The notes beneath the pieces are model-generated. The model had not been told where the DNA came from. It did no database searches and saw only the letters and a list, made by a program, of their open reading frames with translations. A program made the position numbers and the translations under genes. Shown here piece by piece: positions 7,062-12,290 of a stretch of DNA of 12,290 nucleotides (position 1 is the stretch's first letter; each line of letters begins with the position of its first letter). The stretch is from QPIN01 sp964535875 (lineage in GTDB: Bacteria; Pseudomonadota; Gammaproteobacteria; Methylococcales; Methylomonadaceae): assembly GCA_964535875.1 (NCBI GenBank), contig CAZHUE010000070.1, positions 1 through 12,290 on the forward strand, in the 5' to 3' direction.

Positions 7062-9291
7062 TATTCCGTAGAAGTATTTTCTTCAACTTTTCTTTTAATT
7101 CAGGTAATTGACTGTTTTTTATACCTTTTACACAAACAATATCATTGGGATTAATTGAGTTGATAATTTCATCCTCAATACTTTCAAGACTATCACCATG
7201 ATTTTTCCATATTGAAATATCTTCCAGAACATTGACATGTTCTCTAAATCTTTCAACCGTAAAGAGCCAATCAATTTGGGCTGATTGAATCAATGTTTTA
7301 TACATTTCTGTATCTAGACATTCATTTATATTTTCCTTAATATCTACAAATTCTGAGACAATCACTATTTTTTTAGCACCACTTTTAGGTGTTAATAATT
7401 TGATCTCTTTAAAAAACTGTTCGAATGAATCATTGTCAGATTCAAAAAGCACAAAATCAGGTTTGTTATTAACATTATCAAAATTAGCTTGATACAGTCG
7501 AGCAAAAAAACAGGCTGTGTGTTGAACTGAATCGACCCTGACCCACTGACGAGTTAATTTAAAACGAAAGCTGTTAATACTTTTATGCGGATATTTATGA
7601 GCAAAAGTTGATTCTGGTGTATGAAATGTGTGCATCAACCCCTTGGCTGATTTAAGCATATTTCCCATAATCTGCTCAGCCTTCGCTTCGTCCTTTAAAT
7701 ATTTAGCCAGATAATAAGCGGCAACAACGCCTTCATTCCGCGAAGCATCATGATAAACATGGTCGCCATAGTTATAGAAAAAACCGCCGACATAATCGGG
7801 GGCAGGTGCATTCTCTTCTGTGTACATATGATCGAACATTGTCTGAGTATCATTAAAAACAAAGTCTATATAGCTTTTCTTTTTAAACCCATCGACCTTT
7901 ACCCATTCTTCAATTGCCTGCATTAACCAGGCATCGGCTGGTAAAATATCAAACATATAATCATATTTAACTGGCCGAATATCGACCAAAAAATCTAAAG
8001 CCTTAAGACTTTTTTCATAAACCTCAGTTTTTAGCTGCTTATCAATATTGTTGATGTGCCGATAATAAAGCGCTAAGCCTAGTAATGCTTCACCCGGATA
8101 ATAAAAAGAAAACAGTTCTTTTTTAAGCTCGTCAGATGGATCAATAATCGCTTTTCCACCACAAATTTTAGGATGGATATAATAACCAATCATCTCTCCA
8201 TCTTTATCAATTCTTGAAAGCAGATGCCTTACTAACCCTTCTATCTGTTCTCGATAACTTTGATCAGCTGTTTGTATGGTGTAATGCATCAACGCCACTA
8301 GAGCAATTCCAGCACCGCCCAGTTTAGATTTGTTGTTAAAGAAGGGATAACAGGCATATTTATTTTCAACATTATGTTCTCTAAATGTTGACAACAAAAA
8401 GTCTATAGATTTTTTAGCTGCCTTAAGATAAAAATCGCGTTTAGTGAGCTCATAACCTCGTAATAACGTTATTGTTCCACCGCTATGGCGCAAAATATTA
8501 TTGTAAAGTGGATCTTTCATTTTTGGGTGATCTAAATCTACTTTAGAATCTTTAATACCGTCATAAAAGTAAAGAAAGCTATCATCTTCCCCCATATTTT
8601 CTACTAGCCAGTCAATGCTTTTAAGCAAGGCCTTGTACATCACTTGTTTATTAAATATAACAGGACAGGGATAAGCTCGGTAAAGAGAAACAGCATTCTC
8701 TTTATAGCTTATGCAGGCCATGCTTTTGATAAAGGTATACTTTATCGGTTCTTTTCGCATCAGCTCGACACGTTCAGAAATTTTATTACTTAGTTTGGCA
8801 TGGCCTGTTTTCTTTGAGAGATAATTTAATAATTGATTCACACTCATGATACTGTGAATAACAGCATCCGTAGGCATAAAAAACCGAGGCACACCTTCAA
8901 AGTCAAACTTTAATCCATTAACGCCCGGCTCAAAACGATTTTCGGAAACTAGTTGTGTTGTTAAATTACGAATATTACATGAGGATGTGCTAACCACCAT
9001 CTCAAACAGAATGCGGCACTGATTTGGATCTTCTAGGGAAAATTCAGAAAGACGTGAATTTTCTTTCAGTTTTTCAGTAATACGTTGTATTGATGTTTCT
9101 ATATTTTTACGTCTTGCCCCCCAGCGTAACGGTTTAATGCCTTCTTGAAAAAAAGTAATATAAACTTGTGAAAAAGTAGGATCAAATTTTTTGTTGATTT
9201 CTTCATCAACAATAATAGCTGTGCCTATAAGGAAGTGATTGCGTATATCTGTTAATAATTTCTTAAAATAAGGGTTTGACTTACTATTCAT
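7048..9291 (-). CDS. Multidomain protein: AMMECR1-like N-terminus, alpha/alpha-barrel-like middle, MurF-like C-terminal domain
   Basis: A 747-residue protein from the ATG at 9291; a TTG at 9339 would add 16 residues. Residues about 10-165 follow the AMMECR1 pattern: VYITFFQEG, a central helical stretch, then FEPGVNGLKFDFEG and FMPTDAV. Residues about 200-605 are helix-rich with repeated hairpin-like units (RHSGGTITLLRGYEL, LGGAGIALVAL, YPGEALLGLALYYR), as in six-hairpin glycosidase, epimerase and terpene-cyclase-like alpha/alpha barrels. LanC zinc motifs are not visible. Residues about 635-740 resemble the C-terminal domain of MurF, with KIVIVSEFVDIKE and NDIVCVKGIKNSQL in the places of the usual GDMLELG and VLVKGSRG. 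There is no P-loop here, so this is not a full ligase. Its C-terminal codons overlap the Fic-Mur gene by 14 nt, and both carry MurF-type domains, so a complex or a shared substrate is likely. The enzyme activity is not known; the AMMECR1 and barrel assignments are tentative. Confidence 0.8.
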   Translation of the reverse strand: MNSKSNPYFKKLLTDIRNHFLIGTAIIVDEEINKKFDPTFSQVYITFFQEGIKPLRWGARRKNIETSIQRITEKLKENSRLSEFSLEDPNQCRILFEMVVSTSSCNIRNLTTQLVSENRFEPGVNGLKFDFEGVPRFFMPTDAVIHSIMSVNQLLNYLSKKTGHAKLSNKISERVELMRKEPIKYTFIKSMACISYKENAVSLYRAYPCPVIFNKQVMYKALLKSIDWLVENMGEDDSFLYFYDGIKDSKVDLDHPKMKDPLYNNILRHSGGTITLLRGYELTKRDFYLKAAKKSIDFLLSTFREHNVENKYACYPFFNNKSKLGGAGIALVALMHYTIQTADQSYREQIEGLVRHLLSRIDKDGEMIGYYIHPKICGGKAIIDPSDELKKELFSFYYPGEALLGLALYYRHINNIDKQLKTEVYEKSLKALDFLVDIRPVKYDYMFDILPADAWLMQAIEEWVKVDGFKKKSYIDFVFNDTQTMFDHMYTEENAPAPDYVGGFFYNYGDHVYHDASRNEGVVAAYYLAKYLKDEAKAEQIMGNMLKSAKGLMHTFHTPESTFAHKYPHKSINSFRFKLTRQWVRVDSVQHTACFFARLYQANFDNVNNKPDFVLFESDNDSFEQFFKEIKLLTPKSGAKKIVIVSEFVDIKENINECLDTEMYKTLIQSAQIDWLFTVERFREHVNVLEDISIWKNHGDSLESIEDEIINSINPNDIVCVKGIKNSQLPELKEKLKKILLRNNEHV

Positions 9292-9292
9292 T

Positions 9293-9400
9293 CTAAATAA
9301 ATCGGTCGAGCACGGAATTTGTGGGAAATATGGGCTCAAACATTGATTCTATATCCGCAATAAAACCTATAAGTTTCTTGATTTCTTTCCTTTCTTTCAT
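9293..9400 (-). CDS. Possible 35-aa small protein in the cassette
   Basis: An ATG at 9400 opens a 35-codon frame ending in TAG at 9295-9293. It starts with MKERKEIKKL (basic helix) and continues into an acidic-hydrophobic stretch with IESMFEPIFP. It fills the gap between the nucleotidyltransferase stop (9416-9414) and the next gene: it begins 13 nt after that stop, and its TAG is separated by a single base from the ATG at 9291. This arrangement suits translational coupling. No clear Shine-Dalgarno is present. It could be a real small protein or peptide substrate, a translated leader, or the remains of a longer N-terminus of the downstream protein lost by frameshift. I do not recognise the sequence. 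Confidence 0.4.
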   Translation of the reverse strand: MKERKEIKKLIGFIADIESMFEPIFPTNSVLDRFI

Positions 9401-9413
9401 ATTTTCATTTAAC

Positions 9414-10121
9414 TCAACTTTGAACGAATTGTTTAATCCTTTCATAATCTTCAATATAATCAACTTCAGCCCAAAAATTATTTGCTATGTCTTTTATATG
9501 AACTTGTTTTCCTTCATTAATTGAACGATAAATAATATCTTCCCACCAACAGTGATAATCCTCAGTCATAACTGCATCAATTACGTTTTGTTTAAACTCT
9601 GACAAATCTTCTTTGTTCAATCGTCCAATACCTACATATTCACCTGTAGTTTCCTCATTGCTTAAATCTTTACCATATTTTTTTAAACTATTATTTTCCC
9701 AGTTAAACCGATAATCAGCTTCTTCAATTCTTGTACTATCACTTAACATTAGTGGTGTCAGTGACTCCTCCATTAAAATATCCAGTACTTTTTCTTCTAT
9801 AAAAACATCTGCATTTATAATGACTATATCATCATCTGGCGTTAAAAAATCTCGTGCAAACCAAGCTGAAGATATTGAGTTGGCTACTCTAAAAAACGGG
9901 TTAAAATATCTAGTATATAAAATCCCTTCTAAAGCTTGATGAATATAACTTTCATTATAACCAGTCACAATAGCTATATTGCTAATCCCCTTGTTCTTTA
10001 ATAACTCAAAGGTATATCTAATTAGAGATTTCCCGTTTACATCGACACAACATTTTGGTTGTCCATGCAGATGCCTGCTAATTCTAGTTCCAACACCCGC
10101 AGCCATTATCAAAACCTTCAT
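9414..10121 (-). CDS. LicC/PntC-like nucleotidyltransferase (probable cytidylyltransferase)
   Basis: A 235-residue single-domain NTP transferase, cytoplasmic. The nucleotide-binding signature LIMAAGVGTR (4-13) is followed by the conserved lysine in QPKC (K23). N103-A-D105 sits at the metal-binding strand, and the C-terminal WAEVDYIEDY (217-226) supplies the second metal site (E219, D221). The segment NPFFRVANSISSAWFAR (74-90) is characteristic of the phosphocholine and 2-aminoethylphosphonate cytidylyltransferase group (LicC, PntC) rather than of sugar-1-phosphate enzymes, so CTP plus a phosphorylated or phosphono amine to a CDP- or CMP-linked product is the likely reaction. Its ATG overlaps the aminotransferase stop in a 4-nt ATGA, with GAGAG just upstream, so the two are translationally coupled and probably act in sequence. 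The exact substrate is inferred. Confidence 0.88.
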   Translation of the reverse strand: MKVLIMAAGVGTRISRHLHGQPKCCVDVNGKSLIRYTFELLKNKGISNIAIVTGYNESYIHQALEGILYTRYFNPFFRVANSISSAWFARDFLTPDDDIVIINADVFIEEKVLDILMEESLTPLMLSDSTRIEEADYRFNWENNSLKKYGKDLSNEETTGEYVGIGRLNKEDLSEFKQNVIDAVMTEDYHCWWEDIIYRSINEGKQVHIKDIANNFWAEVDYIEDYERIKQFVQS

Positions 10122-11203
10122 GTAAGCTCTCTCTTTACTCCATAGTATTCATGTAATGCATTGATTAATACATTAATATAATCTCTATCCATATTTCCCA
10201 TATGGGAAATTCTAAAAATAATATTTCTTAACTCCCCTCCATTAGGGGTAAGTACTATATTAAATTTTTTATCAAGGTCTTTTACAATTTCATACGCAGA
10301 TCTTCCATCTGTTGGTGTCAATGTTGTCATTGCATTTGGCATATAGTGGCTGTATTCTTTCAAGGGTAAAGAGCTAATTTGTTCTCTAAAATAATCTGCA
10401 ATATTTTTGGCTTTATCTATATGGAATGATATACCATCTTTTTTCATTTGATTTAGCCTAGCGTGAAGCTGTAACAAGATTGTTATAGCTGGTGTAAAAG
10501 GAGTTTGGCCTCTTTTACCATCACCAATATAGCTATTAAAATCAAAATACATCATGGACGGAGAATTTATTTTTTGAATAGCTTTTGGTGATAAAACAAC
10601 CATTGTCAATCCTGGCGGTAAAGCTAAGCCTTTGTGAGAACTGATAATCAAGGCATCTATATTTTGTTTTTTCATATCAAGCTCGTCAGTTACAAATAGA
10701 CTGATTGCATCTACAATATTTAAAATATTATTTTTTTTACAAAATTTCCCAACATTTTCCATGTTATATAAGAGACCAACACTTGTCTCATGTGCGTTGA
10801 TCAATATTGCTGTTGCCCTGTTATAGCCATTTAGTTGATTTGTATCAGATAGATTATCATGTGTTAATTTATGATTAAAATGCTTAATATTATGTAGTTT
10901 GCATAGATCAACAAACCGTTGACCAAAGCCTCCCCCATTTATAACAATGGCTTCATCATTTTTATTAAGTAAGTTTTGAACAATTGCTTCCATTCCTGCT
11001 GTTCCAGATGCTGTAAAAAAAACAACTCTACTGGCTTTTGGAGCATTCAATAATTGTAATAAGTTTTGTTCACATTCTAAAATTACTTTTGAAAACGCCT
11101 CATTCCTAAAATAAGGTGTTTGAATTGAACCTAGCTGTAATGTTTCTTCATACATTCTTACAGGGCCAGGCGTAAAAATATATTTATTTAGTAAGTCCTG
11201 CAT
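10118..11203 (-). CDS. Class V PLP aminotransferase, 2-aminoethylphosphonate-pyruvate transaminase-like
   Basis: A 361-residue PLP-dependent aminotransferase of fold type I, class V. It starts with FTPGPVRM (10-17), the TPGP opening shared with PhnW and serine/alanine-glyoxylate transaminases. It then has TASGTAGMEA (64-73) for the PLP phosphate, NAHETSVG (136-143), D165 in VDAIS for the pyridine nitrogen, and the Schiff-base lysine K191 in SSHKGLALPPG. Length and motif order are normal and nothing appears missing. Coupling to a LicC/PntC-like cytidylyltransferase suggests it makes the amine that the next enzyme activates, most simply AEP from phosphonoacetaldehyde. Another aldehyde or keto substrate is possible, because no PEP mutase or phosphonopyruvate decarboxylase is nearby. 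It is the first gene after a strong terminator, so the promoter should lie in 11204-11268; its Shine-Dalgarno is poor. Confidence 0.9.
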   Translation of the reverse strand: MQDLLNKYIFTPGPVRMYEETLQLGSIQTPYFRNEAFSKVILECEQNLLQLLNAPKASRVVFFTASGTAGMEAIVQNLLNKNDEAIVINGGGFGQRFVDLCKLHNIKHFNHKLTHDNLSDTNQLNGYNRATAILINAHETSVGLLYNMENVGKFCKKNNILNIVDAISLFVTDELDMKKQNIDALIISSHKGLALPPGLTMVVLSPKAIQKINSPSMMYFDFNSYIGDGKRGQTPFTPAITILLQLHARLNQMKKDGISFHIDKAKNIADYFREQISSLPLKEYSHYMPNAMTTLTPTDGRSAYEIVKDLDKKFNIVLTPNGGELRNIIFRISHMGNMDRDYINVLINALHEYYGVKRELT

Positions 11204-11268
11204 AGGATGATTTTTAACATATTTATAAATAAATGGTGATATTTGACTACCTTCTGCACACTTAAAAC
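11204..11268 (-). promoter_or_regulatory. Probable promoter region of the aminotransferase-Fic-Mur operon
   Basis: This short AT-rich gap lies between the adhesin terminator and the first cassette gene, so transcription must restart here if the terminator works. On the minus strand a TATAAAT lies upstream of the ATG and could be a -10 element. The best upstream hexamer, TAGTCA about 16 nt before it, is a weak -35 match. No operator-like palindrome is evident. Confidence 0.35.
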
Positions 11269-11306
11269 AAAAAAACCGTCTTCAGAGTAACTAAAGACGG
11301 TTTTTT
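11269..11306 (-). terminator. Strong, probably bidirectional intrinsic terminator
   Basis: CCGTCTT (11276-11282) pairs with AAGACGG (11294-11300) around an 11-nt loop, and the stem is extended by an A run on the left and a T run on the right. On the minus strand the hairpin is followed by seven Ts, a standard intrinsic terminator placed about 40 nt after the adhesin stop at 11347. The T run on the plus strand would also allow termination of rightward transcripts. It separates the adhesin from the downstream cassette. Confidence 0.9.
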
Positions 11307-11346
11307 ATTTTAGACATCTAAAAAATAGCTAAGTATTTATAGTTAA

Positions 11347-12290
11347 CTATAATATGTCTGTTGAATCTCCAGTATCAGTATGCTCAAAATTTACAATTGT
11401 ACCTTGTCCACTAAATGATACATGAACAATCCCTGTCACAACATCTCCATCTCCATCTGTAGCAGAAACACCAAAACTCAAATCCAAAGTTTGTTGAACC
11501 CCATCATCATCAACTGGTAAATCAATAAAATCATTTAATAGTAAAGTATAAGCCCCCGTATCACCAGAGGAAGAAAAAGGTAATATACTAAGCACATCAA
11601 TATCTTGCTGAGCAGGATCAGTTTCATCTGGTGTCCAGCCAGTTGCGCCGTTATCTACAAAAATATGTAATTCATCCAGCCCATCATTATTAACATCAGT
11701 AATCTCAAAAGATAGAGGTCTACCTAGTGATTCTAAAGAGGCAGGGTCGCCATCAGTAGTTGTTACTGTCGGAATTTCTAAAGAAACTTCACCTAAACCA
11801 TCAAGCCCGAGATCATAAGAAAATAATTGACTGCCGATCTGTGCATTATCAGGGGCAAAAATAGCGGGTCCATCATCAAAAACAGTGACGTCAAATAATG
11901 TTTCTACCGAATCCCCAGAACTATTAGTCAGCTTAGCTTCAATATCAAAAACTATTGTATTGTCATCACCCTCTCCAAGTGGATGGTCAAGAGCTGATAA
12001 TAAAGTAAAGGTGTATTCACCTTGGTCATCAACAACAATCGTATAAATACTATTTCCCTCATCATCGAAACCGGTCAATGTATTAGTTGATGAGTCCCAA
12101 GTTGCACCCGAAGCAGAAAGCTCAACAGTTTGCGGCACCCCCCCATTGATATGAAGGGTTCCCGAATCAGTGGTATTCAACCCATTTGATTCATCAACTT
12201 TTAAATCATCTGCATCTCCGTCGGTATCTGTGTCCGTATCGGTATCGGTATCGGTATCGGTATCGGTATCGGTATCGGTATCGGTATCGG
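11347..12290 (-). CDS. C-terminal part of a large T1SS-143/VCBS-type repeat adhesin (cut by the right edge)
   Basis: The frame stays open from the right edge to the TAA at 11347, about 314 codons. A TTG at 12180 is not the start, because coding continues past it as ...DESNG-LNTTDSG. The protein is very rich in Asp, Thr, Ser and Gly. It has an Asp-Thr repeat linker at the edge, then a T1SS-143-like unit (FTLLSALDHPLGEGDDN, DIEAKLTNSSGDSVE, VTVFDDGPAI) and a further VCBS-like unit (VNNDGLDELHIFVDNG, VSATDGDGDVVTG). Such repeats occur in giant calcium-dependent biofilm adhesins secreted by type I systems in gammaproteobacteria. The end, after FSGQGTIVNFEHTDTGDSTDIL, is short and lacks obvious RTX nonapeptides, so this may be a degraded or variant C-terminus. 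It is terminated at 11269-11306. The full size and the N-terminal anchor lie outside the window. Confidence 0.85.
   Translation of the reverse strand, partial: DTDTDTDTDTDTDTDTDTDTDTDGDADDLKVDESNGLNTTDSGTLHINGGVPQTVELSASGATWDSSTNTLTGFDDEGNSIYTIVVDDQGEYTFTLLSALDHPLGEGDDNTIVFDIEAKLTNSSGDSVETLFDVTVFDDGPAIFAPDNAQIGSQLFSYDLGLDGLGEVSLEIPTVTTTDGDPASLESLGRPLSFEITDVNNDGLDELHIFVDNGATGWTPDETDPAQQDIDVLSILPFSSSGDTGAYTLLLNDFIDLPVDDDGVQQTLDLSFGVSATDGDGDVVTGIVHVSFSGQGTIVNFEHTDTGDSTDIL
12223..12290 (-). repeat. GGTATC hexanucleotide tandem repeat encoding Asp-Thr
   Basis: Eight perfect GGTATC copies run from 12241 to 12288, with a partial ninth at the window edge. Degenerate copies (ggtatc, tgtgtc, cgtatc) precede them at 12223-12240. 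In the minus-strand adhesin frame each unit is GAT-ACC (Asp-Thr). Copy changes would keep the frame and alter only linker length. The true length cannot be seen because the array reaches the end. Confidence 0.9.

Noticed and set aside
9289..9339. TTG at 9339 as start of the 747-aa protein
   Set aside because: There is no RBS at the TTG, and the ATG at 9291 sits one base after the small-ORF stop. The extra 16 residues do not resemble a conserved domain. The call is not certain.
9321..9524. Plus-strand open frame of 67 codons
   Set aside because: It is a low-complexity Phe/Ile/Ser/Asn-rich product antisense to the nucleotidyltransferase end and the small ORF.
12178..12180. TTG at 12180 as start of a 277-aa gene
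   Set aside because: The frame stays open through the Asp-Thr repeats to the window edge and reads as one adhesin, so this is an internal Leu codon.
12223..12290. CRISPR array
   Set aside because: The repeats are contiguous 6-mers without spacers and encode part of a protein.

Overview
This window is AT-rich bacterial DNA with densely packed genes, all clearly recognisable ones on the minus strand. A C-terminal fragment of a giant T1SS-143/VCBS-type adhesin, a bacterial beta-CASP metallo-hydrolase and an exported zinc-protease-like protein suggest a Gram-negative bacterium, most likely a gammaproteobacterium. No rRNA or marker gene is present, so this is a guess from gene content.

Layout, in the direction of minus-strand transcription (right to left). 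The right edge (11347-12290) is the C-terminal end of a large Asp-rich repeat adhesin. It enters the window through a run of GGTATC hexamers that encode Asp-Thr, and it ends at a strong intrinsic terminator (11269-11306). A new transcription unit then starts: a class V PLP aminotransferase of the 2-aminoethylphosphonate (AEP)-pyruvate type (10118-11203); a LicC/PntC-like nucleotidyltransferase overlapping it by 4 nt (9414-10121); a possible 35-aa small ORF (9293-9400); a 747-aa protein combining an AMMECR1-like N-terminus, an alpha/alpha-barrel-like middle and a MurF-like C-terminal domain (7048-9291); a 1043-aa Fic-Mur ligase fusion (3930-7061), overlapping its predecessor by 14 nt; and a secreted metalloprotease/beta-propeller-like protein (1806-3917). 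After a 67-nt gap with its own strong ribosome binding site comes a beta-CASP metallo-beta-lactamase-fold ribonuclease-like protein (323-1738), which may be a separate housekeeping-type gene. The left edge (1-159) is a GC-richer, foldable segment, either the tail of a plus-strand gene or a dispersed repeat, followed by a terminator-like hairpin (168-204).

The most interesting part is the five- or six-gene cassette at 1806-11203. The aminotransferase and nucleotidyltransferase look like the last two steps that make a nucleotide-activated amine such as CMP-AEP. The next two proteins both carry MurF-related domains, and one joins a complete three-domain Mur ligase to a Fic domain. Some Fic enzymes (for example Legionella AnkX with CDP-choline) transfer phospho-moieties from CDP-activated donors. 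One model is therefore that a CDP/CMP-activated aminophosphonate or similar group made by the first two enzymes is the Fic donor, while the Mur ligase forms an amide bond on the same acceptor. This is inference from domain content and gene order, and I know of no described system with this combination. No PEP mutase or phosphonopyruvate decarboxylase gene is in the window, so the phosphonate assignment is provisional.
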